This document shows, one piece after another, positions 18,606 to 26,708 of a stretch of 46,389 bases of DNA (within the stretch, counting starts at the first letter, position 1; each line of letters opens with the position of its first letter). This stretch comes from Mariniphaga sp. Its GTDB lineage: Bacteria > Bacteroidota > Bacteroidia > Bacteroidales > Prolixibacteraceae. The notes under the pieces are model-generated. The model saw only the letters and a list, made by a program, of their open reading frames with translations. It was not told the DNA's origin and did no database searches. The DNA lies in NCBI GenBank assembly GCA_025355585.1, contig JANXZJ010000066.1, positions 1 through 46,389 on the forward strand, written 5' to 3'. Made by a program: the position numbers and the translations under genes.

Positions 18606-19667
18606 CTATTTCCAGATCTCGCTCTTGTTCAAAGCATGCTGATATCTTGCCGCATTTCGGTTATGCTCGGCAAGTGTCAATGCAAAGTTGTGATAACCTG
18701 AGAAATCCTCTTTTGCACAGAAATACATGTAATTATTGTGTTCCGCATTCAAAACGGCATCAACACTTACAATATCGGGAAAGTTGATTGGACCAGGCGG
18801 AAGGCCTGCGTTTTTATACGTGTTATACGGTGATTCAACCGATAAATATTCTTTCAATACCCTTTTAATCTGAAAATTGCCCATCGCGTATTTTATGGTT
18901 GGATCCGCCTGAAGTAACCATCCTTTCTTCACCCGGTTGATGTAAACGCCTGCCATGCGAGATTTCTCATCATTCTTATTGGTCTCTTCCTGGAGGATGG
19001 AGGCAATTGTCACAACCTGAAGGGGCGTCAGTTCCAGATCAGCCGCCTTTTTTTTCCGCTCATCATTCCAGAAATGATCATATTCCGACTTCATTCTTTC
19101 AATAAATTTTTCGGGTGATGTATTCCAATAAAATTCATAAGTATTTGGAATAATGAGTATCGGAAATGATTCATGCGTTAATCCGTAACCTGATGCAATC
19201 TTGTCGTTTTTTAAAGCACTTAAAAAAGTGGCAGAATCGGGTTCAAGGTAATAAGCCAGTCGTGCAGCCAGGTCTTCCCTGAACCTGATATTATTAAAAG
19301 TAACTTTTACAGGCGTTTGAATACCTGATCGCAAAAGGTCGATCACCTTGTTATTACTCCACCCTTCATTTAACTTATAGGCGCCTGGCCTTATATTCTC
19401 AGGATATTTCTTGTGGTTTGCAACCCATTGAAAAGAAGAGACATTTGTCAGGTATTCGTGGTGCTTCAATGAATCAACAACCTGCTGAAAAACAGCACCG
19501 GTAGGAATATAAAGCATTAACGTCTTCTGCGTATTATCCTGAAACAGATTATTGTAAATCCGATAGCCCCAAACTGCTGCGGCCAACACCCCAATGATTA
19601 CACCTATAACGAACCACCTTCCTGCTTTGGGGAAAGCCATCAACCTGTTACTATTATTTAAACTCAT
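18606..19667 (-). CDS. mltG: Endolytic murein transglycosylase MltG
   Basis: MltG cuts nascent glycan strands at the inner membrane and so sets their length. This 353-residue protein has a short cytoplasmic start, one membrane helix (WFVIGVIIGVLAAAVWGY, about 18-35), a LysM-like part, and the YceG catalytic domain. The catalytic Glu is in ASILQEETNKNDEKSRMAGV (Glu227/228). LLQADPTIKYAMG and SPYNTYKNAGLPPGPINFP are family signatures. It is a single gene, with its 3' end towards the minisatellite. Confidence 0.93.
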   Translation of the reverse strand: MSLNNSNRLMAFPKAGRWFVIGVIIGVLAAAVWGYRIYNNLFQDNTQKTLMLYIPTGAVFQQVVDSLKHHEYLTNVSSFQWVANHKKYPENIRPGAYKLNEGWSNNKVIDLLRSGIQTPVKVTFNNIRFREDLAARLAYYLEPDSATFLSALKNDKIASGYGLTHESFPILIIPNTYEFYWNTSPEKFIERMKSEYDHFWNDERKKKAADLELTPLQVVTIASILQEETNKNDEKSRMAGVYINRVKKGWLLQADPTIKYAMGNFQIKRVLKEYLSVESPYNTYKNAGLPPGPINFPDIVSVDAVLNAEHNNYMYFCAKEDFSGYHNFALTLAEHNRNAARYQHALNKSEIWK

Positions 19668-19795
19668 TCACGATTTATTTGATTCTTAATAATAGGCATT
19701 TTAAAACCGGCACGAAGTTACTAAAAATAGACCAAAAATATCGAATCGGTGCCCCGCAGAAGAGGATCCGACATAAGTCATGTTTCTTTTATTTG

Positions 19796-19803
19796 TATTT
19801 TTG
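19796..19803 (+). promoter_or_regulatory. Putative -7 element for the flavodiiron gene
   Basis: TATTTTTG matches TAnnTTTG, 42 bases before the ATG at 19846. Confidence 0.55.
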
Positions 19804-19845
19804 TGACCAAATATATTTAATGAACATTGATTAGAAATTGACCCT

Positions 19846-21060
19846 ATGCATCAGATTAAGCTCGCAGACAACATATATTTTCTTGGATTCAACGACCGCC
19901 GGACGCAACTTTTTGAGAACATCTGGCCAATTCCAAACGGCATTTCGTATAATTCGTATTTAATCGACGATGAAAAGGTTGCATTGATTGATACCGTTGA
20001 AAGACAGTTCATCGAAGATTACCTTGACAAAATTGAGACCATCATTGGAGCCAGGAATATCGACTACCTGATCATCAATCATATGGAACCTGATCATTCA
20101 GGTGCCTTAAAAGCAATCAGGGCCCGGTATCCCGAAATTACGTTGGTAGGAAATAAAAAGACTTTTGGCCTGGTTGAAAGTTTCAGCATCGATCCGGGTA
20201 AGGTGCTGCTTGTTAATGACAATGATGTCCTTTCACTTGGGAAAACAAACCTTCAGTTTCAGACCATCCCAATGGTTCACTGGCCCGAGACCATGGTTAC
20301 TTACGACGAAACCCACAAAATTGCCTTTACCGGTGACGCTTTCGGCAGTTACGGAACCCTCGACGGTGGTGTTTTTGATGATGAGATCAACCTCGATTTT
20401 TACGAAGTGGATGTGATGCGTTATTTCACCAATATTGTTGGTAAATATTGTCCGCATACGCAGCGGGCAATGAAAAAGCTCTCCGTTCTCGATATTAAAA
20501 TGATCGCATCGACCCATGGACCAATATGGCGAAGCGATTTAAACTGGGTGCTAAGCAGGTATACCAAATGGAGTACTTACGACATGGAGCAAGGCGTAGT
20601 AATTGTTTATGGTTCCATGTATGGCAACACGCAGAAAATGGCTGAGGTTATCGCCCGCCAACTGAGCGTGCGTGGCATTAAAAACATCAGGGTTTACGAT
20701 TCTTCAAAGACACATTCATCTTATATCATCAACGATATTTTTAAATACAAGGGCTTTATCGTAGGTAGTTGTGCTTACAACAATGCCTTGTTCCCCAATG
20801 TTGAAACATTACTTGCGACCATTGAGCATATGGCGCCTAAAAACCATTATCTCGGTATATTTGGTAATTTCCTGTGGAATGGCGGAGGCGTCAACAACCT
20901 TAATAAATTCGCCGAGATGGTTAAATGGGAAATGGTTTATGAACCTATTGAAGAGAAAGGATCGTTGAAAGCTGATAAGTTCAGGATGTGCATCGAAATG
21001 GCCGATGCGATGGCTGATAAATTGCTCCAACAGGAAAAAAAACAGGTTAACATCACCTAA
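19846..21060 (+). CDS. Flavodiiron protein (A-type flavoprotein, FprA-like)
   Basis: This 404-residue protein has an N-terminal beta-lactamase-like diiron domain and a C-terminal flavodoxin domain. The iron ligands are visible: His79, Glu81, Asp83 and His84 in NHMEPDHSG, a His in MVHWPETM, Asp in FTGDAFGSYG and His in ASTHGPIWR. The flavodoxin FMN loop is VVIVYGSMYGNTQKMAEVIA. Such enzymes reduce O2 to water and/or NO to N2O in the cytoplasm and protect anaerobes. No rubredoxin or extra C-terminal domain is fused, so the electron donor is encoded elsewhere. It has its own promoter. Whether it prefers O2 or NO cannot be told. Confidence 0.93.
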   Translation: MHQIKLADNIYFLGFNDRRTQLFENIWPIPNGISYNSYLIDDEKVALIDTVERQFIEDYLDKIETIIGARNIDYLIINHMEPDHSGALKAIRARYPEITLVGNKKTFGLVESFSIDPGKVLLVNDNDVLSLGKTNLQFQTIPMVHWPETMVTYDETHKIAFTGDAFGSYGTLDGGVFDDEINLDFYEVDVMRYFTNIVGKYCPHTQRAMKKLSVLDIKMIASTHGPIWRSDLNWVLSRYTKWSTYDMEQGVVIVYGSMYGNTQKMAEVIARQLSVRGIKNIRVYDSSKTHSSYIINDIFKYKGFIVGSCAYNNALFPNVETLLATIEHMAPKNHYLGIFGNFLWNGGGVNNLNKFAEMVKWEMVYEPIEEKGSLKADKFRMCIEMADAMADKLLQQEKKQVNIT

Positions 21061-21113
21061 AATAATATTTGTTCTTTTATATCAAATATTAACCCTTCTT
21101 ACGTTATTTGGTG

Positions 21114-21121
21114 TATGTTTG
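21114..21121 (+). promoter_or_regulatory. Putative -7 element for the DedA gene
   Basis: TATGTTTG matches TAnnTTTG, 65 bases before the ATG at 21187. Confidence 0.5.
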
Positions 21122-21186
21122 CGAAAACCGATGAGTGGTCGTCGTTGTTAATTGTGAATAATTGATTTTTGAAAAATTTCTTTTGA

Positions 21187-21834
21187 ATGAATGAATTATT
21201 TGAGATAGTAATACACACCGACGACGCCTTGATGCGGATTGTAGCCAACAATGTGACAGAAGCATATGTGTTTCTTTTCGTGATTGTTTTCCTCGAAACC
21301 GGCACGGTTTTTTTTCCATTTCTTCCTGGTGATGGATTACTGTTTTCTGCCGGAGTCATCACAGCTTCAACAGCACTTAATATTGTATGGCTGGTCCCCA
21401 TACTCATTTTAGCTGCAGTACTGGGAAATCTGTCCAACTATTTTGTGGGATCCTTCTTTGGAAAAAACCTTGAAAAGAGTCAGAATCGTTTCGTGCAGAA
21501 ATACCTGATGAAATATATCATTCAAACGCGTCATTTCTACGATAAACATGGTGCCAAATCAATTGTGATCGGCCGTTTTTTCCCTGTGATCAGGACCTAT
21601 ATCCCATTTTTTGCCGGGCTATCAGGATTCAAATACCATGTATTCTTTGTTTACACAATCATAGGATCAGCACTTTGGGTGCCGTTCTTCTCGCTGACCG
21701 GTTATTTTATCGGCGAAAATGTCTGGGTGAAAGAAAACTACCTGGTTATTTTCCTTGGATTAATTATCGTTACGCTTATTCCTTTCTTTTACAACGTGAT
21801 CAAACTGATATTTACAAGAAAACGGGAAGAATAA
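21187..21834 (+). CDS. DedA-family (VTT domain) membrane protein
   Basis: This 215-residue inner-membrane protein has the DedA blocks FLETGTVFFPFLPGDGLLFSAG and GRFFPVIRTYIPFFAGLSGF, with the re-entrant-loop Pro and Arg residues, and C-terminal helices ending in a basic tail (FTRKREE). DedA proteins recycle undecaprenyl phosphate or flip phospholipids and support proton-dependent homeostasis. The specific lipid cannot be assigned. It is a single gene. Confidence 0.9.
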   Translation: MNELFEIVIHTDDALMRIVANNVTEAYVFLFVIVFLETGTVFFPFLPGDGLLFSAGVITASTALNIVWLVPILILAAVLGNLSNYFVGSFFGKNLEKSQNRFVQKYLMKYIIQTRHFYDKHGAKSIVIGRFFPVIRTYIPFFAGLSGFKYHVFFVYTIIGSALWVPFFSLTGYFIGENVWVKENYLVIFLGLIIVTLIPFFYNVIKLIFTRKREE

Positions 21835-21882
21835 GTGATTGATTATGCACATCAGGTTATTAGCAAGGGCATTACGGTCGTA

Positions 21883-21890
21883 TATATTTG
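21883..21890 (+). promoter_or_regulatory. Putative -7 element for rmuC
   Basis: TATATTTG matches TAnnTTTG, 46 bases before the ATG at 21937. Confidence 0.5.
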
Positions 21891-21936
21891 ACTTAAGTCA
21901 TTTGGGAATCATCCTAACTTAAAATGTTCAGAAACA

Positions 21937-23295
21937 ATGGAAACTCAGCTATTAACTGGCTTGATTGTCATCAATCTATTGGTCACCATTTTCCTGTTAT
22001 TCCAAAGAAATAAGAAAAACCCGGAGCTATCGAATCGCATTGATTCACTGGATAAAAGTCTCCTGAAAATTGAGGCCGGACTTCGGGAAGATTTCAGGAT
22101 CAATCGTGAGGAAAATTCAAATATCGCGAAAGAAAACAGAGCAGAACTGAACGCTACACTTAAAGATTTTCAAAGAGAGCTTGCAGTTACGTTGAAAGAG
22201 ATTACCAACCAATCGAGAAGTGACAGCGTATTACAACGCGATACATTAATCAACTCATTTAAAGGATTTCAGGAGACATTTGATAAAAATGTTGAATCAT
22301 TCAATCAATTGCAGCGCGAAAAGTTTGCCTTTCTTGGTGAGGAACAGAAAAGGATGGTCGACAGTACCGAAAAACGGCTTGAGGAGATCAGGATTACCGT
22401 TGATGAAAAGCTACAGAAAACCCTGAACGAAAGGCTGGGACAATCATTTGAACTCGTTGTAAGACAATTGGAGAATGTACAGAAAGGATTGGGTGAAATG
22501 CAAACCCTCGCACAGGATGTTGGTGGATTGAAACGTGTCCTCAGCAATGTGAAGATGCGCGGCAGCATCGGCGAAGTACAGCTGGCAATGTTGCTCGAAC
22601 AGATTCTGGCACCTGGTCAGTACGAAGCCAATGTAAAAACAAAGGCAGGAAGTTCTGAAGTGGTAGAGTTTGCTATTAAGTTACCTGGTCGCGATGAAAA
22701 CAATTCGGTCGTCTGGCTGCCTGTCGATGCCAAATTCCCCAAAGATATTTATGAGCAACTGCAGGCTGCACACGACACTGGTGATCTGCTGAAAATTGAT
22801 GTTGCCCAGAAACTGCTGGAGCAAACAATCAAAAAAATGGCCAAAGATATCCATGACAAATACATAGATCCTCCAAATACAACTGACTTCGGAATTATGT
22901 TTCTTCCGTTTGAGGGTATCTATGCTGAAGTTGTGCGAAGAGCCTCGCTACTGGACGAATTACAACGAACCTATAAAATTGTGGTTACTGGTCCGACAAC
23001 ACTGGCTGCCATTCTAAACAGTCTCCAAATGGGCTTTAAAACACTTGCTATCCAGCAACGAAGCGGCGAAGTCTGGAAAATTCTTGGAGCGGTCAAAAAA
23101 GAGTTTGAACTATTCGGCGGACTTGTAGAAAAGGCACAAGGCAATATTCAGACAGGTCTTAATCAACTCGATGACGTATTGGGAAAACGAACCCGTGCCA
23201 TTCAGCGCAAACTGAAGAGTGTTGAAGTACTCGAATCAGTAGATAGTAAACTTATCTTGCCAGAATTGAATGAAGACGAACTTACTGAAGATTAA
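21937..23295 (+). CDS. rmuC: DNA recombination protein RmuC
   Basis: This 452-residue protein has an N-terminal membrane anchor (LLTGLIVINLLVTIFLLFQRN), a long coiled coil (about 30-190, with repeated KSLLKIEAGLREDF-like heptads) and the RmuC nuclease-like domain. In that domain MRGSIGEVQLAMLLEQIL, VWLPVDAKFPKDIYEQL, FLPFEGIYAEVVRR and GPTTLAAILNSLQMGF are family blocks. RmuC limits recombination between inverted repeats, and some homologues act in anti-phage defence. It lies just before the Ter island but is separated from it by about 290 bases with a palindrome, so co-transcription is not indicated. Confidence 0.93.
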   Translation: METQLLTGLIVINLLVTIFLLFQRNKKNPELSNRIDSLDKSLLKIEAGLREDFRINREENSNIAKENRAELNATLKDFQRELAVTLKEITNQSRSDSVLQRDTLINSFKGFQETFDKNVESFNQLQREKFAFLGEEQKRMVDSTEKRLEEIRITVDEKLQKTLNERLGQSFELVVRQLENVQKGLGEMQTLAQDVGGLKRVLSNVKMRGSIGEVQLAMLLEQILAPGQYEANVKTKAGSSEVVEFAIKLPGRDENNSVVWLPVDAKFPKDIYEQLQAAHDTGDLLKIDVAQKLLEQTIKKMAKDIHDKYIDPPNTTDFGIMFLPFEGIYAEVVRRASLLDELQRTYKIVVTGPTTLAAILNSLQMGFKTLAIQQRSGEVWKILGAVKKEFELFGGLVEKAQGNIQTGLNQLDDVLGKRTRAIQRKLKSVEVLESVDSKLILPELNEDELTED

Positions 23296-23430
23296 TCCTT
23301 TCAACATTCGCAAATTCTGTCTTTTTTAAAGGAAGATTGCTTTCCTGTTCAACGGCATAACACTCCTTTTCGAGGAATAGATTTGTGATGTTTTTCTTTT
23401 TTATTATTTCTCTAAAAATTTGTAATCCCA

Positions 23431-23464
23431 TTTGTAGAGACGTTGCATGCAACGTCTCTACAAA
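23431..23464. repeat. Perfect 34-bp palindrome of the GTAGAGACG type
   Basis: The left arm tttgtagagacgttgca is the exact reverse complement of the right arm. The family GTAGAGACGnnn...CGTCTCTAC is dispersed in many Bacteroidota genomes. It lies in the 293-base spacer between rmuC and the first terD and could act as an RNA hairpin or as a small mobile palindrome. A second member with a different centre is inside the phosphatase gene at 28468. Confidence 0.95.
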
Positions 23465-23542
23465 ACATTATCTTTTAAATTTATGTTTTGCGGCATCCAA
23501 ATGTTTGCCTTTCGATTTATAAATTCGTATTTTTACCCTTGT

Positions 23543-23550
23543 TAAATTTG
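23543..23550 (+). promoter_or_regulatory. Putative -7 element for the first Ter unit
   Basis: TAAATTTG matches TAnnTTTG, 38 bases before the first terD ATG. The -33 match is weak. Confidence 0.5.
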
Positions 23551-23588
23551 ATTGATAATTTAGCTCAAAAAGCTTTTTAATAGTAAAA

Positions 23589-24272
23589 TTGAATTTTATG
23601 GCAATAAATTTACAAAAAGGTCAAACAATTGATCTTCGAAAAAATGACAAAGGCGACACTTTCGACTTATCGCAGGTAACTGTCGGATTAGGATGGGATA
23701 TCCGCAAGAAAAAAGGTGGATTCCTGAGTGGTTTATTAGGTGGCGACAAAGAAGAGGATTACGATTTGGATGCTATTGCTTTCTTACTCGATGCCAATGG
23801 CAAAGTGGTTAATCTGGGTCGTAAAGCTAAGATGCCCAATGGAAAAGAGATCAACCTTTACGAAGGCGATGTCATCTACTTTAATAGTCAAAGACATCCA
23901 TCAGGTCAGATTTGGTTAACAGGTGACAACCGCACCGGAGCTGGCGAGGGCGACGACGAACAAATTATTGTCAGGCTTGATTCACTTGATCAGAAATATC
24001 AGAAAATCATCTTCCTTGTCACTATCTATCAGGGAAAAACTAAAAATCAACACTTTGGCATGGTAGAAAATGCTTTTATCCGGGCAGTTGATGCCAGGGG
24101 TAAGGAAATTGCCAAATTCAACCTTTCCGGCGATGCGTCGCTAAATGGCGTTTGTGGAATGATCTTTGCCGAGGTGTATCGGCGTGAGGGAACCTGGAAG
24201 TTCAGAGCACTTGGAGAACCACAGGCAACCGATAATTTTGTAGAAATATTGAAGAAGTATATCAACAACTAA
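23589..24272 (+). CDS. TerD-family Ca2+-binding stress protein (1 of 3)
   Basis: This 227-residue protein has the TerD fold. It starts with INLQKGQTIDLRKN, followed by VGLGWDIRK, the acidic DYDLDAIAFLLD strand and the Ca2+-binding loop TGDNRTGAGEGDDEQI. It then has FLVTIYQGKTKNQHFG, the VENAFIRAVDARG strand, and ends with GTWKFRALGEPQ. It is longer than a standard TerD (about 190) because of a Gly-rich insert (KKKGGFLSGLLGGDKEE) and a KAKMPNGKEINLYEG insert. TerD proteins bind Ca2+ and occur in tellurite, phage and stress resistance loci. ATG 23607 is in frame but would cut into the conserved start. It is first in a tight four-gene unit. Confidence 0.9.
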   Translation: MNFMAINLQKGQTIDLRKNDKGDTFDLSQVTVGLGWDIRKKKGGFLSGLLGGDKEEDYDLDAIAFLLDANGKVVNLGRKAKMPNGKEINLYEGDVIYFNSQRHPSGQIWLTGDNRTGAGEGDDEQIIVRLDSLDQKYQKIIFLVTIYQGKTKNQHFGMVENAFIRAVDARGKEIAKFNLSGDASLNGVCGMIFAEVYRREGTWKFRALGEPQATDNFVEILKKYINN

Positions 24273-24285
24273 AAATCAATTAATT

Positions 24286-24837
24286 ATGGCTATTAGTTTA
24301 GAAAAAGGACAAAGAGTAAATGTAACTTTACCCAAATTTACAGTCGGTTTAGGCTGGGATGCCAATTCTGCCAGTGGAGCAGATTTCGATCTCGATGCTT
24401 CGGTTTTCATCCTTGGTGAGAACAAAAAAATTCTGACTGACGAATATTTTGTTTTTTATAACAATCTCAAATCGCCTGATGCAGCTGTAGAACATACAGG
24501 TGACAATCTGACAGGCGAAGGCGAAGGCGATGACGAAAGTGTCAAAGTTGATCTGTCGAAAATCAACGCTGCTGCAACTGAATTGTGTTTTGTGGTTACG
24601 ATCCATGATGCGGCTGCCAGAAAACAAAATTTCGGTCAGGTGCGCAACGCATTTGTAAGAATTTACAACCAGGATACCAACGAAGAAATTCTGAAATACG
24701 ATTTGGATGAAGACTTTTCGATTGAAACGGCTGTTGAATTCGGTCGGCTTTACAAACGTGGCGGCGAATGGAAATTCGAAGCCGTTGGCGTTGGTCTAAA
24801 AGGTGGTCTCGAAGATTATTTAAGCAAATACAATTAA
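24286..24837 (+). CDS. terD: TerD-family protein (2 of 3), canonical length
   Basis: At 183 residues this is the most standard TerD/TerE-type member in the cluster. It has ISLEKGQRVNVTLPKF, VGLGWDANSASGADFDLDAS (Ca2+ site 1 acidic cluster), TGDNLTGEGEGDDESV (Ca2+ loop 2), VVTIHDAAARKQNFGQVRNA and the C-terminal GGEWKFEAVG. All acidic ligands expected from TerD structures are in place. It starts 13 bases after the first terD gene stop. Confidence 0.93.
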   Translation: MAISLEKGQRVNVTLPKFTVGLGWDANSASGADFDLDASVFILGENKKILTDEYFVFYNNLKSPDAAVEHTGDNLTGEGEGDDESVKVDLSKINAAATELCFVVTIHDAAARKQNFGQVRNAFVRIYNQDTNEEILKYDLDEDFSIETAVEFGRLYKRGGEWKFEAVGVGLKGGLEDYLSKYN

Positions 24838-24847
24838 AACTAAAGTA

Positions 24848-25459
24848 ATGGCAATTAAATTAGAAAAAGGTCAAAGGATTAATCTCGAAAAAAGCAACGG
24901 TAGTAAATTAGTAAACATCTGCGTAGGTGTAAACTGGGGAGCCATCGAGAAAAAAGGTTTTTTTGGTGGAAAGAAAATGGAAGCAGTCGATTTGGATGCC
25001 AGTTGCGCGACTTTCGATGATAACAATAATGGTTTGGAAGTGATTTATTTCGGAAACCTCAAATCAAAAAGCGGCTCAATCCGTCACAGTGGTGATGATG
25101 TAGTTGGTGATACAGGTGGTGATGACGGTCTTGATAATGAAGTAATTTCGGTCGATTTGAGTAAACTCGATTCCTCTGTTACTAAAATTGCATTTGTACT
25201 GAACAGCTTTCGCGGACAGGATTTCAAAACGATCCCTTTTGCCTCCATCCGGATTTATGAAGGTACTGCTACGCATGTCAACGAGGTTTTTGCAACCTAC
25301 GATATTGCCAACGGGCCCAACTTTGCCGGTCATGTTTCAATGGTCATGGGTGTTTTCTACAAAAAGAATGGCGAATGGAAATTCAATGCCATTGGCGAAC
25401 CAACTGCAGACAAAGATTTGAAGGGTACATTGAATAGTGTAGTTACCAAGTATTTATAA
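24848..25459 (+). CDS. TerD-family protein (3 of 3), divergent loops
   Basis: This 203-residue paralogue begins IKLEKGQRINLEKSNGSK and has VGVNWGAIEKKGFFGGKK, a VDLDASCATFDDNNNG strand and a Ca2+ loop rewritten as SGDDVVGDTGGDDGLDNE. It ends GEWKFNAIGEP. The Gly-rich insert resembles that of the first TerD. The acidic residues are kept but their spacing differs from the second TerD, so Ca2+ affinity may differ. Three TerD paralogues in a row suggest a hetero-assembly with the vWA protein that follows one base after its stop. Confidence 0.9.
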   Translation: MAIKLEKGQRINLEKSNGSKLVNICVGVNWGAIEKKGFFGGKKMEAVDLDASCATFDDNNNGLEVIYFGNLKSKSGSIRHSGDDVVGDTGGDDGLDNEVISVDLSKLDSSVTKIAFVLNSFRGQDFKTIPFASIRIYEGTATHVNEVFATYDIANGPNFAGHVSMVMGVFYKKNGEWKFNAIGEPTADKDLKGTLNSVVTKYL

Positions 25460-25460
25460 G

Positions 25461-26099
25461 ATGAGAAGATTACCAGTCTATTTAGTTCTGGATACATCCG
25501 GCTCAATGACCGGCGAACCGATTGAAGCTGTTAAGAATGGCGTTCAGGTTCTGGTATCTACCTTACGGCAGGATCCTTATGCTCTCGAAACAGCTTTCTT
25601 AAGTGTGATCACTTTTGATAGTTCTGCACGGCAATTGGTTCAGCTTACCGAACTTTCGATGTTTCAAATGCCCGATATCCAGGCAAACGGAACAACAGCC
25701 TTAGGTGATGCTTTATCTTTGCTGGCCTCAAGATCCGACAACGAAGTCTCCAAGACAACACTCGAACAAAAAGGTGACTGGAAACCTTTGGTCTTCCTGA
25801 TGACTGATGGCGAACCTACGGATAACTGGCAGAAAGGACTGGCAGAATTTAAGAAACGCAAATTCGGTATGGTTGTAGCCTGCGCCGCAGGTTCAGGAGC
25901 CAATACTTCTGTTTTGAAGCAAATTACAGACGTGGTTGTTCAGCTTGATACAGCCGATTCTGCAACAATAAAAGCTTTCTTTAAATGGGTATCAGCTTCT
26001 GTTAGCTCAGGTAGTCAGAAAATCGAAGCAAGTGGCAAAGAGGTCACAGGTCTTAACGAACTGCCTCCTCCCCCACCTGAAGTCAATATTGTTGTCTAA
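25461..26099 (+). CDS. terY: TerY-type vWA-domain protein, intact MIDAS
   Basis: This 212-residue protein is a single von Willebrand factor A domain. The metal site is complete: DTSGS in VLDTSGSM (D11-x-S-x-S), Thr in NGTTALGDAL and Asp in LMTDGEPTD. FFKWVSASVSSGSQ follows, and a proline-rich tail ELPPPPPEVNIVV ends the protein. TerY proteins act with a Ser/Thr kinase and a PP2C phosphatase as the TerY-P triad, and both partners are encoded downstream. It starts one base after terD-3. A strong hairpin follows the gene. Confidence 0.92.
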   Translation: MRRLPVYLVLDTSGSMTGEPIEAVKNGVQVLVSTLRQDPYALETAFLSVITFDSSARQLVQLTELSMFQMPDIQANGTTALGDALSLLASRSDNEVSKTTLEQKGDWKPLVFLMTDGEPTDNWQKGLAEFKKRKFGMVVACAAGSGANTSVLKQITDVVVQLDTADSATIKAFFKWVSASVSSGSQKIEASGKEVTGLNELPPPPPEVNIVV

Positions 26100-26126
26100 T
26101 ATTACAGTACAATTTATTTCTTATAA

Positions 26127-26162
26127 AAAAACGGGTGGTGCAATTAAGCACTGCTCGTTTTT
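26127..26162 (+). terminator. Terminator-like hairpin after terY
   Basis: aaaaacgggtggtgc pairs with gcactgctcgttttt over 15 pairs (three are G-U) around a 6-nt loop and ends in five T. It divides the Ter island into two transcription units, or acts as an attenuator between them. Confidence 0.85.
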
Positions 26163-26195
26163 AACTATAAAGAAGTGAGAAATTTCAAAGCATTC

Positions 26196-26242
26196 GGCAA
26201 CTGACAACTAGTTTCCGGCTGTTGGCAGTAAGTTGCCAGTTG
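26196..26242. repeat. Degenerate caactg/gcaact spacer repeat
   Basis: Imperfect copies of a short word (ggcaactgacaactagttt ... gttggcagtaagttgccagttg) with partly inverted arms. The same style occurs after trpB at about 2001-2028. Such words fill spacers in many Bacteroidota. The rest of the spacer 26163-26315 shows no gene, with a weak TATATTTC at 26286-26293 as a possible promoter for the second unit. Confidence 0.6.
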
Positions 26243-26315
26243 AAAAATCAAAGCTTCTTAAAAGATTCGGAGTCCTTATCAACTTTATATTTCACAGGAT
26301 CTAAAAACAATTCCC

Positions 26316-26684
26316 ATGAGCAATTATGTTGAAAATAATCTTATTTCGGGTGAAACGATTGAATACAAAACGACTTATCATTGGGTAATTTTCCTTACTT
26401 TAAGGGCATTGTTCACGTTGTTTATTGCTCCTTTGATCGACCGGTACACGGATGAATTTACGATCACCAACAAACGGGTAGTTATTAAAATAGGGTTAAT
26501 CAGACGGAAAACTGTTGAATTGAATTTGAACAAAATAGAAAGTGTTAACGTGGATCAGACTGTTATGGGAAGAATCTTTGGGTTCGGTAGTATTTCAATT
26601 ATTGGGATAGGCGGAACGAGAGAAGTTTTTGTCAACATCAGGAAACCACTCGAATTCAGGAAGAAATTCCAGGAATTGTGCTAA
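26316..26684 (+). CDS. Bacterial PH-domain protein (YdbS-like)
   Basis: This 122-residue protein starts with a short soluble part, has one hydrophobic segment (HWVIFLTLRALFTLFIAPLI, about 22-41) and then a bPH2-type domain. The domain reads DEFTITNKRVVIKIGLIRRKTVELNLNKIESVNVDQTVMGRI(F)GFGSISIIG. The ITNxRVxxxxGLxRRKxxELxLxKIESVxVxQ pattern is diagnostic. It probably docks at the inner membrane. It is the first gene of the second Ter unit, 24 bases before the second vWA gene. The role in the Ter system is inferred from position only. Confidence 0.85.
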   Translation: MSNYVENNLISGETIEYKTTYHWVIFLTLRALFTLFIAPLIDRYTDEFTITNKRVVIKIGLIRRKTVELNLNKIESVNVDQTVMGRIFGFGSISIIGIGGTREVFVNIRKPLEFRKKFQELC

Positions 26685-26708
26685 AATAAATATAATAGAA
26701 TCTTACAA

